NCBI GenBank assembly: GCA_032768795.1
Contig: CP136493.1
Location: 1,302,001 to 1,366,000, forward strand
Origin: Tremella fuciformis
Lineage: Eukaryota > Basidiomycota > Tremellomycetes > Tremellales > Tremellaceae
Length of the DNA stretch: 64,000 nt
Direction: 5' to 3'
Shown: positions 38,121 through 50,268 of the stretch, piece by piece
How positions within the stretch are numbered: position 1 is the stretch's first letter
Layout of the letters: the number at the start of each line of letters is the position of its first letter
Made by a program: the position numbers and the translations under genes
The notes under the pieces: model-generated
Told to the model about the DNA's origin: nothing
Seen by the model: the letters and a program-made list of their open reading frames with translations, nothing else
The model's database searches: none

Positions 38121-39470
38121 GATGATGTGTGTTCACTCGTGTAGGACCGAGTGACAGTGATGCGTGGAAATGTCAGGAACAAATACGATTTTGTACAGGA
38201 GTGTGTGGTCTGTGCGGACGACTAGGCTCCCCTTGAACACCCCTTGTCGACAACAACCCCTCATCAGTCACAGCTACAGCCGATCAGCATCAACACCATC
38301 ATCACTTCTTCCCGGCTCAGCACCCCGAGTCCAGCAGCGCGTCGCCAGTATCGTCGACGGCGACACCACCGACACAAGACTGCATCAGGACGAGTGATCC
38401 AGACCAGGATCAGCATCAAGATCAGGACCGGGCGGCAAGAGCCCTCGGGTTGTTGACTCAGTTCCCAACTGGGGCGGCCTCATGGCGGGCCTGGAGAAGC
38501 ATACCCGAGTCGCGAGCGCGCGCAGCCACGGGTGACCGGCCTGCCCTCGCACGGTCAATGGGCAGCCTCCCCTTTCCTCGTCCTCCATGGTGTACGACTC
38601 AGCAGACCGTACTTTCCGGCTTCGCTTCGCCAGGCTCTGTTCGAGATCGTCAGTAGCCGCGATTCTCCCGTGCTTCTTCTAGCGGCGACAACGGGAGGGC
38701 GTGGGCGTCGATTCTGTGATGGTTCCTGTGCCATGTCGAGAGCGAGACGCGGGATGCGGGATGCAGTCATCATCATCGGCGAGGTCGGACAGAACGCGCT
38801 AGAGATCAGCACCCCAATTCCCTCGCACTCGTCCTCGTACACCACTCTCAATTTCGCATCAGTACGCATATACAGGCGCGTCAAGATCAGCAACATCCCG
38901 CCTGTCGTTTCCTCACCACTCATATACTTATCCTCTCTCTACTAACCTCCCGACGCCCGACTCGCTCGCAGAAGGGAGATCGAATATCCAGGTCGAAGAA
39001 ACGATAAGGTACGAGGGGCCTCGAACGCGTCGACCTCTTTACCCTTGCGCTTCTCTTCCATCCATTGAACCGTCTTGCGTCAGCTCTTCCGGCAAGCCTC
39101 GCTGGATCTCTGCCAGGAGGCGGTCGGGGCTTTAACGCCAGCCGGCTCGTGGGGCGGGCGACGAGGCGCGTCGGAATAACCCCCGCCTATGTACCCTGAC
39201 CACCAAGGGCGATCCCAGGTCCTGGGTTCCGGGTCTTGCAGCAAGCGCAGCGAAGCTGGCCGTAATTTGGGCACGAGCTAGTCCGACTAGTGCTCAAGAG
39301 AACTTCTCGAACCCCGTCTGCTCGCTGCCCGTCTCTTCCCACCATATTCGTTCCCGCGGCGAGCACCATCTGGCGAAAGATTCCAATCGGCTGCTGGTCA
39401 GACACGATTGGGAGCTGGACTCCATCTTTCGCTGCTCCCCGAACGCGATTCTGACAACTGTACTCTCAGC
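38121..39470. other. 1.35-kb region upstream of the Ser-rich protein gene
   Basis: It lies between two divergent starts. Frames on both strands are low in family content and I support no gene. It may contain an unusually long leader or 5' intron of the gene at 39471, or an unrecognised non-coding transcript. Two CAGGATCAG-like copies occur near 38404-38424. Confidence 0.4.
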
Positions 39471-42047
39471 ATGGCTACTGTACCCTTCGCACCAGAGGAC
39501 GGCCCTTCGACACCGCGTGCAAGCTTCATGTCTCTCGCGTCAACCTCCTCGTCCTCCTCCGCGCTCTTCAGTCCGATCGCGTCCACGCCCTCCTGGTCGT
39601 CCTCGGCACGAAGCTCGACCCAATCGGCATTCTCGGCGGAGAGCTATGGCGTTTTCACGCCCAAGAGCAGCGTGCTCTTGCCCTCGCCGCAAATAGAGAA
39701 GTATGGCCGCAGAGACGATCTGCTCAAGCCGGTGCGAAATCCGTGGGAAGAGGACAGTGAAGGGATCAATGAATGGAATGAGGAGGCATGTTTCTCGTAG
39801 AAGCTCTTGAGTGTCGCTGATTCGCAGGAGGACAGCTCCCGTACCCCGCGTCCCGATATGGCAGCGCAGACATCTTCTCCTCGTGCTCAACGATCCTCGT
39901 CCGACTGCTCTGCCCGACCCGACGACTCGCCCACTATACCCGAGACATCTCTTCCAGACCCGTTCACGTCACTGTCGACCAGATGGGTACACCAGCAGCC
40001 GCCTGGTCGATCGCGCGTCGTCCGTCCGCAGATGGTACCGCTCAGAGGTATCTTCTCACCCAATGAGCTGGAACACGAGCTGTACGGCCTTCTCATGGCG
40101 GCGTCGGGCAACGTCGAGAATCAGGTATCAAGCGCAAACTGTGAGTACAACTTCCACCTTCCATTCCATGCTTGCGGTCTCACTTCTTCCTCCCGACCAT
40201 GCCTCTTTGGGGAATGGCGTGCTGTCTCATTGAACGCTGGTGTGACATCTTCATTCCGATCAACACGAGTCATCGTGACATGACTTTGAGACTTCGGACT
40301 CGCCCACCGTCATGCTTTGTTTCTGTTGTTCTTCGATTCGCCCCACCAGCGGATCATCGACTGATTCTCAGCTGAGCTACCTGCGTCGTCTGAAGCCGAT
40401 TCTGTTCACTCCAGAGGGTCCTCGCGTTCGTCAAAATCGGCTTCCAGTTCCTTCAAGACCGCAGCATCACCTGTAATTCCGGCTCGCAACTCGAGCAGAC
40501 GACCCCCGGTGCCACCGTCTCGTGGCTCATCGCTGAAGCTGCCCAGGCTCACGCCCGATTCTGAGTCCAACCGTCCTCTGTTAGGCGGTCCGATCACTCC
40601 TGACTCTCCTGGACCGAGCAGTCTGACTCGCCGAAGGTCTATCAAGCGCCGTCCCGTCCCAGACCCATTAGTACGCCAGCCGCTGTCCAGTATCCCCCGT
40701 AGCTCTTCGGTCAGGACCAACTTGTCTACTCTCGAATCGATAGACGAAGCGCCCCAAGACCTAGACGCCAACCCTTGCGGCGAGTGGGCACTACGGCCTC
40801 GATCGCGACCTCGTCACTTGGTTCTCTCTCGTTCACAGCCTAATCTGTGTCTGTTGTATCGCTCGGACTCATATCGCGAACAACTCGCCATGTCCAAGTT
40901 CTTCTCCATGCGGCGGCGCAAATCCGTCTCCAGCCCACGGGATCGACTGTCGTTCCAGCCCTTGCCAGCCCAGATCGCCCAGCTCGCAAAGGTGCTCAGC
41001 AGGTCGCCCGGCTCGTCGCTCACGCCCTCCCCAACATCTGACCTCTTCAAGGACAAGAGCAGCACTCCTCCACCATATAGCGAGTGCTTGTCGCCCGGCA
41101 GACCTCTAGCATCTATCGCATCACCTTCCTCTGGCCGGCTTGGCAGGTCGAAGCAAGCTCTAGTTGATTCGGTCGGCGACCTCGCCAGCGTCTTTTCCTC
41201 TATGCGGCTGCGAATGCCCACTTCCCGGAGCTCAGCGACTGTTCTAGCCAGCGCCCACGATGATAAGGATGGTCAGGCGATCGCGCCAAAGAACAGTAAG
41301 AAGCGTCAAATGCCTACGTTCCCGCTTCTCAGCGGTCTGGAAGCCGTTCCTGCGTCACCTTCGAGCCAGGCGCGCGTCTCGTCCGAAGCCCCCAAGCTGT
41401 CCATCGAGCTTTGTCAGCCTCTTTCAATGGATGCAGTCGGCGCCAGCGAGTCCTACGATCCCCTCAAGGAACCAGAAGACTCCTTCGAACACCTCTTCTT
41501 CAAGCGACCGCACACTTCCGCAAGTCGAGTCTCCCTCCTGTCGGCTGAATCCATTGGCAGTGTTGGCCAGTTCAGAGGATCTCGCTTGAAGACGACGGAT
41601 ACCCTCGGCGAGGGTGAGTGGATCTCCCAACGGAGGTCTACCGAGCGGGAGAGGCCGTCATTCGAGTCTACGTACGAGCTCGTCAGATCCGAGACGATGG
41701 ACGCGATCGCCGAGGCGTACTCGTGGAATTGGCCCATGCCTCCATCCCGGCCGTCGCCGATCCCTGCTGCGACTGCTACACTACCAGCGTCGATCATTCT
41801 TCCTGAGCAGCTTTCGGCGCTTCGACTGTCGCCTGCCTTCACCGATAGCAGCGTCGACTCGCCCGCGCTGACTTCCACCTCTCTGGCGTTCACTTTGTCT
41901 AGTAGGAGTGATTCCGTTGGCACGCCCGACACGGAACAGTCTATCCACGATTGGTCCATGGGTGTCATTGACGAGAACGCAGCGAAGGCGAACGTGGTCG
42001 AAGACGGTCTTGGCCTGGGGCGTATGGAGGATTCTGTCTACGCCTAG
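39471..42047 (+). CDS. Ser-rich, largely disordered fungal protein
   Basis: Exons 39471-39785, 39828-40140 and 40372-42047 join to 767 residues. The first intron has a GC donor (GAG|GCATGT to ATTCGCAG); the in-frame TAG inside it means the frame cannot be read through. The second is 231 nt (GTGAGT to GATTCTCAG). The protein starts MATVPFAPEDGPSTPRASFM. A more conserved-looking motif is MVPLRGIFSPNELEHELYGL, and a helical piece is RSDSYREQLAMSKFFSMRRR. Late segments include ETMDAIAEAYSWNWPMP and IHDWSMGVIDENAAKAN. Most of the rest is Ser/Pro-rich and likely a phosphorylation target. No family was recognised. Confidence 0.7.
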
Positions 42048-42370
42048 GCCCGGTATCGACTGTGATCTAAGCGCATTACCCCCATCGGACCATTTTGCTT
42101 CGTTTAGCTGGACTGTTCATTCTTTACGACCTATCGACATTATGAGGCGCAAGTATCTGACGACATGGGAAGGAAAAGTGAATGAGCGATAGAAGAGTAG
42201 CTGTATGCATACCTCATGGTGGATAAGCAGTGGTTGGTGTTGGGAATGACGTAAAGCTGACGAGGATGTGTGCACTGCCCATCTGCGCACAGACCCGAAT
42301 GATTTCTCCTCGTCCGCTTCTCATTTGCATCTCTACATTTGACAGATAGCAATATAGAACCAACGTCGAC
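42048..42370. other. intergenic, promoter of the Sfr1-like gene
   Basis: 323 bp between tandem plus-strand genes. No features beyond the presumed 3' end and promoter were recognised. Confidence 0.4.
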
Positions 42371-44231
42371 ATGCTGCTCAGCTGGCACGGACACGGCGCA
42401 CTGGTTCTCTGGACTCCTCACCATCTGGTCTTGTACAGACCGGCAGCTGGATACAAACTCAAGGAAGTGAGTGCAGAGTCGAGGAGCAGCGCTGATATTC
42501 AGTCGCTCATCCTGAAGAAGCAAGCACCGGTGCTGCGAGTGATTGTGCCCAAAGTTGACGTTTTCGCTCAGTACACCTCTGAACGACTACCTCAAGTCAT
42601 CCTTGACAGCCTCAAGATCCCTTTCCCGCTGATTTTTGACCGTCTACCTCCTTCGCCACTCGACGTCCTCAGGGCGCGGGCAAAGTCGACGGCACCAGTG
42701 ACTGACACCGCATCGCCGATCCGCCGGCACTTACTCATCACGTATCCAGCGGACTCACCGACGCTCGCAGTCGAAGATCAAGACATAGATGTCGTCCGTG
42801 ACGACGACCAGGGGCATGTAGCTGCCGATCGTCCTGATGAATCTGGTGGCAACTCTCAAGCTGTTGCGGAAACTGTGCTACCCTCAGCGCTCGGCACCGA
42901 TGACGCGGTTCCCTCTCCTCATACACCTGAGCGTCTCTCCCCCGTGCCGAACAAGACATCTGTCGGCCGCAATATCTTTGTCAAGCGCAAAAACCCAGCC
43001 GAGGTCGACGACGACTCCGTTGCACCGTCGAGCTCATCCCCGAGCGTGCCTGCAGCAAGCAAGAAGCGGCGGACACGACTGGGGATCACCCTTCGTCCGG
43101 CTACTAAGGGAGCCTCGTCGCCACTTCAACATGATGGTCCACACCAAGAAGACAGTCCATCTCGAGCTGCTGCTTCCAATGACGAGAACAGCAAGATTCC
43201 TGCCAAGCGAACCTTGGGAGAGGTCAAGCTCGATGGTTCGTGCGTTAAAGTAGGCTGATTAATAGAGTATAGCCGACTCTGCTCGTCGTGTGCTCAAGAA
43301 GCCGTTCAAGCCTCCTACATTACAATGTGGATCACATACAGCTCCGACGCGTCCGAAGCGAGATTTTGCATCTGCACCGGCTCCCATCAACGTCTCTACT
43401 CGCTCTTCGTCTCCCCCATTTCCTGACTTCAAGCCCAGGCGCATCCCCGCGATGCGACCGCCTCGTCAGATCACGTCCGATCTAGCCTCGTCACCATCTA
43501 CATCATCGCGCACTAGTAACTCGGGACCTTCCCGGCCTCGGTCGCAGATCGTTCAGCTCGAGCGCACGGTACATCAGCTCCGGCAGGCCGTAAAGTACTC
43601 CCTCGACCCGACAGAAGACGAGCGGCTGGAGGAGCTCGTCGGTATCTGGCGCCAAGCGGGTCGTGACGCAGTCGAAAACCTCTTCTCTATCATACCGCCA
43701 CCTGAGCCATCCTCTTACGTGGAACAGCGCCGCTCAGGGCAATGGCAAGCCTCTGGTCCGAGTACTTGGGGATGGGACGATCGAGAAAACGCACTGACCG
43801 ACGCCGAGCGGGAATATCTGCGGCACGCACCGAGAAACGCAGATGGCGATCCTGTCGACGCGCACGGAAACCTGCTATTGCCATCTTCAGGAGCTGACGA
43901 TCTGTTCAAGATGCTCGCCGAGGGCGCGAGGGAGAGATGCGGGACAGGGGCTTATCGGCCGCTCGGCATTCACGCGTCAGCTAGATCTCATGCCAAGGTA
44001 ATGGACCGGCTGATCGCGGCAGAGTTTCCTCGTTTGATGCGCGGGGAAGTGTCAGCTCTGGCGTTGAAGAGGGGTCAGTTACAGAAGGAGCGTGCGTCAT
44101 GTCTCAGCTGACATGTCAGTCAAGCTGCCGGTCCCGCCAAGTGGGACTACGGTGCCTTGATGCGTCAGTGCAGCGTCGACCCGGCGCTGCTAGGCTGGGA
44201 CGAGGAGGCCGAGGACTGGACGATTGTCTGA
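42371..44231 (+). CDS. Sfr1/Mei5-like recombination accessory protein
   Basis: Resembles Sfr1 (fission yeast) and Mei5 (budding yeast), which with Swi5/Sae3 stimulate Rad51/Dmc1 strand exchange. An N-terminal segment (MLLSWHGHGALVLWTPHHLV) and long disordered middle precede the diagnostic C-terminus: a coiled coil (QIVQLERTVHQLRQAVKYSL), LEELVGIWRQAGRDAVENLF, WGWDDRENALTDAEREYL, and after a last intron (about 44090-44126) a block reading WDYGALMRQCSVDPALLGWD then EEAEDWTIV. Introns of 36 nt (42469-42504) and 41 nt (about 43234-43274) are among the shortest in the window. The N-terminal segment is not part of the known family domain and may be lineage-specific. Confidence 0.8.
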
Positions 44232-44482
44232 GCGACGCAGCAGCTTCATGGCTGAGGCCTAAAATCCCGCTGCAGGGTAGCAATGTGCCATCTGACTTAC
44301 GTGGACATGCACGCATGTGTGTATCTGTGAAAGTAGACGAGTGGTCGCGCGGGTACTGTACCCCAAGCAGCGCCTCACGCAGTCACGGAAGAACTCAGCT
44401 GTCTTGTGACGACTGACGAATGCATGCATGTGATCAGGAAACAGCGACGATGATGGACAGATCTCAGCACGCTCAACACTTC

Positions 44483-47400
44483 TCAGTTCTTCTTCTTGCC
44501 TTTGGGCTTGACCACCTTGAAGCCCAAATCCTCCGTCTTCTTCGGCTGCGTCTTGACAACATCGGCCAGGCTGCTTGTGCGCACGACTTTGGAAGAACTG
44601 CCGTTGACGACCGGCCGAGCGGCGTCGGCCTTCCGCCGCGTGAAGAACTCCTGTGCGAAGCGCGTGCCGTTCAGAGTGGTCGAGTTGGCGTACACAGTGT
44701 CCGAGATGATCTCGAGCAGGCCGGCGCGGTCGGCCGCAGGAGGATCGACCGGGAACGCGAGGAGCATCTGCACGAGATCGTCGACGTTGGTGCCGGCGTT
44801 GAGTCCGGTCAGGGCGGACTTGGTCCACTTGATGAACTCGACGGATGGCGAGGCTGGCTCAGCCTTGGCGCTGCCATTGATCGTGGCCGCAGGCTTGACT
44901 TGGGGCACAGGCGAAGCAACGGGCTTCACGGTCGCGGCAGGCGGGGCAGCTGCACGAGCCGGAGAGGACATGCCGGGTACGGTCTTGCCGTTCGCACCGA
45001 CTGTCGCCCATCCTGCCGCTGCAGGCGGCGGAGCCGTGTTGGCTGCCAGGTCGGCGTAACCCCGCTTTGGCTGAGCGGAGACACCTGCCGCGACCTGAGC
45101 GGCCTTGGCTGCAGCAGCGACTTTCGACTTTCGCTTTTCTTCCTCCTCCTGGATCTGCTTGAGCGTTTTTCTGGGTCCAGCGTCACCCGATCCCCAGGCG
45201 GGAGGTGTCGCGGCCGGCGGGGTCGACACGCTTGGAGTCGTGACCTTTTGGCCCTGTTGTGGCAGACCCCAAGACATGACAGTGGGGATCTCGTCGGTTA
45301 CCGAAACGGCGGGAGAGGCGCTGGCGGAAGCAGCAGCACGAGCCTCAGCGAGAGCTAATTTTCGAGCTTCTGCCTGCTTCGCCTCGAGCTGCTGGATCTC
45401 TCGCAATGACGGACCAGGCGTGGCGGGCTTGCCCTCCTTCTCGTCCTTCGCGGCCGCCCACGGAGCAGGTTTGGGTGGCAAGGATGCGGTCGCAGAGGTC
45501 TTGTCGGCCGGCTTGACCACACTTCCCGCGTCCGATGATGCGGACACAGAGTCGTGCCTGACACTTGGCTTGCGAGGAAGTGAGGCGGGGGCAGGCGGAA
45601 GCTTGGTAGCGCTAGAGGAAGGGGGCAATGTCACTGCGACGGGAGTAGCTGGCAGTTGTGCCGAAGCAGGGGCGACAGGCAGTGATGTCTTGCGGACAGG
45701 CTGAGGGGCAGCAGGGGTTTCAGAAGCAGTCGAGGTTTCCGCGGTCGTGATGGAGACCGGCTTCTGACCCCATACTGAAGGCAGGGGAACTAGGATGGTA
45801 CGGGTGGCGGAGCCGACAGATCTGGGGGATGTAGCGGCAGGTGCAGCGGCCGGCTCAGGAGGCGACAATGCCTCTTCAACGACTTCATCAATGGTCTCAG
45901 CTACCTCGTTTTCGATGTTCGCCGCAAGCTGCTCGACATCCTGTGAAGAAGCCTCGTCGGCCGGAGGCATGTCCTGCACGTCGATCGCCGTAGGTTGAGC
46001 AGGAGATTCGCTTATGGGCTCCCAAGCCGATTGGGGCGTGGACATGTAGGTCTGTTGCGGAGCGGGTGGGAAAGATGATGCTGTCGGCTGGGGTACAGCC
46101 CAAGGTGAAGCAGGGACAGCGCCTACACCAACAGATGGCGAGAAAAGGCCACTGTGCGGCTCTGCCACTGATGGTGATCCCAAAGTTTGACCACCAAAGA
46201 GAGTCGCAGAGCCGATAGGCGAAGGGACACCGACGGGACCAAAGCGCTGATTCATGAATGAAGGCTGAGGCCCAATTGCTCCCCAGGGCTGCTGCTGAGG
46301 CGTTATCGGTCCGGGTGGCCCAAATGGACTGTAAGCCGCAGGACTGCCGAAAGCCTGTTGCACGGGGGTTCCGGAATTGTACTGCTGGAATTGTTGCTGT
46401 GCCTGTGGACTCTGCATGGAGAGATTGCGGAAGTTGTCGAGAACAGGGGTATGCCCGTTGCTAATGGGAGGGGGAGGGGGGAACGCTCGAGATGGGAGTG
46501 GGAGGTTTGGCGGAAGTCGAGGCTTGACAGGCGCAAGGAAGGGTTGAACAGCGTTACCTGTCGCAATCTTGAGTTCGGCTAGCGAGTGGTACCCCGACTC
46601 GCTCTCGCGTCGCAGAGGCAGGTTGTCCTCGAAGTAGGAATGGGTATACCAATCGTGCATCTGGCTACCACTGAATGGACCTAGGGGTCAGAGATGGCAA
46701 GAAAGACCGGCTTGTCCGGGAGACTCACCCTGTTGTTGACCATTCGGGTCTCGGTAGAACCATTGCACATTGCCCAGATCCTCCTTTGCCGGCTGAAGCT
46801 CAGGCATGAGCGGCGGTTGTTGCAACTCAACCGGTCCAGCATAAGTAGATTGCACAGTGGCATCTCGCTCAGGAAGAGGGGTTGCCGAGGCGGTGGCCAC
46901 AACCGAGTCTGAGGGGTGATCCGTGATCGTCCTTGGTACTTCCAAGGCTGATTCGTGCTCTGCCGGTGCTCCATTGGCAGACTGGGCTGCAGCCATTCGC
47001 CAGCGTTTCGGACCGCTTCCCCAGCCTGGTCCACCTCCTGCTCCGAAGCGGGCGGTATCGTCGCGCTTCTCCTCGATCTTCTCTCTGCTTGGGTCCGAAG
47101 TCTTTTCGCGCCATCCGCGGGACTGTGCAGCCTCAGCGTCTTGGGCAGGAATGGCATCGGGTTCCTCGTTGATCGCTTCGGTGGCTGTTGTCGGGACGGC
47201 AGGGCCTCCGAATCCCAAAACACCCTCGAAGTTGCCGGACGACCCACGGGATTGCCGCCAGCTTTGACGTGCAATGGCAGGATCGACTGGCAAGTCAGCA
47301 TGAGGCATACATGGCTGACGAATGGCCACTCACCCGGCAGCCCGTCTGCACTGTCCGTTCGTCCTCGTGTCGTCGGCCGTTTGGGCACACCGCCAAAGCC

Positions 47401-48209
47401 TCCGCCCAGCGCGCCAGGTGTCCGAGCTTCGGCAGTAGGGCTCATCAGGGGAGCAGAGCTTTTGCCAAGAGCGCCCCCCTCGCCTCTGCCGAATGCTCCA
47501 AAGGTGCCGCCGAATGTTCCACGAGCAGGCGCCGTCCCGTCTTTGGCCACGCTGCCTGTCGGGCGCCGGGAGGGTGTCGACGAATTTCCTCCCTGTGCCT
47601 CGCCGTTGGCACTGGACTGTGCTGCTCGTCGCGTGGGCATGACAGGATGGACGGATGTTGCCAGTATCTGCCCTTGTGAGAAGGCGTACCCAACTTGATG
47701 ACAGAGCAGAGACTGACCTTCTTTTCGTCATCTGTCAGTTCCCGCAGACCCACGGGGCGATTGGCGCCCTTTTGCACGAGGACGCCGCCTCCTTCCAGGA
47801 CTTCCACTAACTCGATGGGCACATCCCTGACCTTCTCCTCGTCGTAGACTCCCAAGATCTGCTCCCTTGAGTACCGGAAGGGATGTTTGGCCTCTTCTCC
47901 GTTGACATCACCGTTGAAGGGAAAGTAAGACCCGTCGCCGGGGACCGAGGGCGACTGAGGCGCGTGGGTGATGCGCGAATAGGACAGTGTGGGAGGGACG
48001 GCGGTGGTTGGCGATGCGGATCGGTGGGATGCAGAGCTGGACAGTGCCGGGAAGGGGTGCGAGGAGGTGGCCGAGGCCGTGATGGACGCTGACATGGGGT
48101 TGGCCGAGACGGATTTTGCGGAATGAGGAGGCGTGTCGCTGACGGGGGTGGTGGAAGATCCGGTGGGCTTGATGGGCTTGACCCACTGGGGAGCGAAATG
48201 CATGGACAT
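44483..48209 (-). CDS. GYF-domain protein (SMY2/GIGYF class)
   Basis: Large Pro/Ala/Ser-rich protein with one GYF domain that should bind PPG-phi proline motifs, as in Smy2 and Syh1 or animal GIGYF proteins that act in mRNA repression and vesicle traffic. The domain spans an intron: VQWFYRDPNGQQQ, then GPFSGSQMHDWYTHSYFEDN and LPLRRESESGYHSLAELKI. Upstream is a second ordered block, YSREQILGVYDEEKVRDVPI with LVEVLEGGGVLVQKGANRPV. Near the C-terminus a helical unit KWTKSALTGLNAGTNVDDLV and AQEFFTRRKADAARP resembles the helical tail of fungal GYF proteins. It ends VVKPKGKKKN. Start ATG is at 48209. About 1,160 residues. Confidence 0.85.
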
Positions 48210-48782
48210 CTGGAGATCAGTACGGACTCGAGGACCATCTCTGGCAGGTGAAGGGAGACTAGCGTCTTGGCTAGTTGACCGCGCGACTGGACAATGGGCG
48301 GCGCAGATGAAAAGAATTTGTAGAGAAATGCGGTCTCACCTTTTAGTTGAGTCGAATGAGCGACGAGGTGAACTGAGTGGTGGACAGAGGTTGAATGCTT
48401 TCGGGGTGGATTATTGAGCTGATAGACGAATGCTTGATGCTTGATGCGATGTGCGAGCTGAGAGGCGAGAGATGAGCGGGTCCAGAAGAAAGAGAGAGAG
48501 AGATGGTCGTCCGTTGCCTTTACGGCTCGCCTCGCCTTTACCCGTAGTTAGCCTCGAAATTAGCGGAGTCAGAGTTTGTGGCACCCCATCCCACACCGGC
48601 GGCAAACGACCTTGAGGTGGCGACGAGCAGCTTGTCATTGTCACTCCTACTGCCAGCGCACTCACAACGCATGTCGGCACCAGAGGCGAGGAAAGGGCTG
48701 CGTCAATCGAGTAGCATGTCATGATTATCAACGGGTCTGAGGTAGAGTCGCGAAACGGTCGATCTACCGAGACTGCCGAGCC
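48210..48782. promoter_or_regulatory. divergent promoter region, GYF gene and ketopantoate reductase
   Basis: 573 bp between outward-facing starts. It includes a short GAGAGAGAGAGA run near 48491 (purine on the plus strand, pyrimidine on the GYF leader strand). No gene is supported. Confidence 0.4.
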
Positions 48783-50171
48783 ATGCGCTTTCATGTGGTC
48801 AGTCGGGACTCTTTTGCTCTGTAGCAGCGGCTGACTGAACAGCTCGGCGTAGGAGCAATCGGCACGCTCATCTCACACCACCTGCGGCTCACCCACCCGT
48901 CCACGCCCATCTCTCTCATCGTGCGCCGAGCCCGGGCGTTGCGCAAAGCTACGCCGTCGTCGGCCGTCACATCCGCAGAATCGGAACATCACGATCCGGT
49001 GTCTCTCAGCGTCGAACGCGACGGACACACTGCCACCTCTTCCAACTACGATCTCGAAATATGGCAGCCTACTTCAGATCATGCCCTTCGCTCGGCACTA
49101 CCGATCCAGTCGCTCGTCGTGACGCTCAAAGCCCCACAGACCTTGAAAGCTGTATCGGCGCTAGCCCACCGCCTGTCGCCATCTTCGGTGATCACACTGC
49201 TGCAGAATGGGATGGGGACATACGATGAGCTGTGCTCGGCGCTGTTCCCCGACCCAGCCAAACGGCCGTTCTTTGTGCTCGGCACCACGACGCACGGCGT
49301 CTCTCCTACTCAAGTACTCGGGACAGTGCACCATCGATCACCAGCCGGGATGGGAGATATCAAGTGGGTCGTAATGCCTGATCCGAGGGGCGAGGTGGAC
49401 ATGGAGCAGTGGCTGTGGGGTCGAGCGGTGTCCCGTACACCTGTCCTCGACCCTCCCCCCTCTCCCACCCCGCCCTTCCCTCAACCTCCAGCATCCTCAG
49501 TCGGCCTGGACAATGTACAACACACACTGGAGGCGTTACTCCGGCTGCCAGACTTGTCGCCACAACTCGTCCCGATGCCTCACCTGCAAGTACAGCTGCT
49601 CCACAAGCTCGCCATGAACAGCATCATCAACCCGCTCACCGCGATCCTCGGCTCGGGCTCCCTGCCAAACGGCGCGCTGGCGCAGTTCGCCCCTGCCGAC
49701 GGACTAATCAGGTCTTTGGCACGCGAAACGTCCGACGTCCTGATCGCGCACTTGCAACACCAGTACGCCCCCGACTTTCCGCCGGCCGACCTGCTGGCCA
49801 TGTTCCAGCCTGCCCGGCTGCGGCAGGCAGTGTACGCCCTGGTGAAAGCCACGAGCAAGAACGTCTCGTCCATGGCGATGGACGTCAAGATGCGGCGCGA
49901 GACGGAAAACCAGTATATCAGCGGGTACATCGTCGAGCTGGGCAAGCGTCTCGGGGTCGACACGCCCCGGCATCGCATGCTCATGGGCATGGTCGATTTC
50001 GTCAGCGAGGCGCACGGGTACGACATGGCCCGGACGGGCCGCACGTGGGTTGCGAGGCGAATGCGATGGAGGCAGGAGGATGCAAAGCGGGCTCGGGCGG
50101 CACAGCAGGGTATCGTGAGCGGCTTGCTGGAGAGGCAGAAGGGCGAGGGGAGTCAGCCGCCGGAGAAGTAG
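48783..50171 (+). CDS. PAN5: 2-dehydropantoate 2-reductase (ketopantoate reductase)
   Basis: NADPH-dependent reductase producing pantoate for coenzyme A synthesis. A five-codon first exon (48783-48797, MRFHV) and an intron 48798-48842 (branch and acceptor GCTGACTGAACAG) lead to the dinucleotide-binding loop LGVGAIGTLISHHL. Later come SLVVTLKAPQTLKAV, VITLLQNGMG (the family QNG motif), FFVLGTTTHGVSPTQ, and the C-terminal catalytic block LLHKLAMNSIINPLTAILGS. Other C-terminal features are MAMDVKMRRETENQYISGY and LGVDTPRHRMLMGMV. A Pro-rich insertion lies between the two domains. Tail charged. ApbA/PanE family assignment is firm; the yeast gene symbol is by analogy. Confidence 0.88.
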
Positions 50172-50268
50172 GCAATGATCTTGCCCAACATTTGATATAT
50201 CTTGGTGGTTCATTGGTACTGCATCATAGCATGGTCTCGTTGCATCGTGTCATATTCGTGGCCGTAGT

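Noticed and set aside
38244..38945. Several 65-137-codon frames on both strands
   Set aside because: They overlap each other, lack family resemblance and give no consistent splice model.
44420..45704. Plus-strand frames of 187-312 codons
   Set aside because: Antisense to the GYF-domain protein; no start context or family content.
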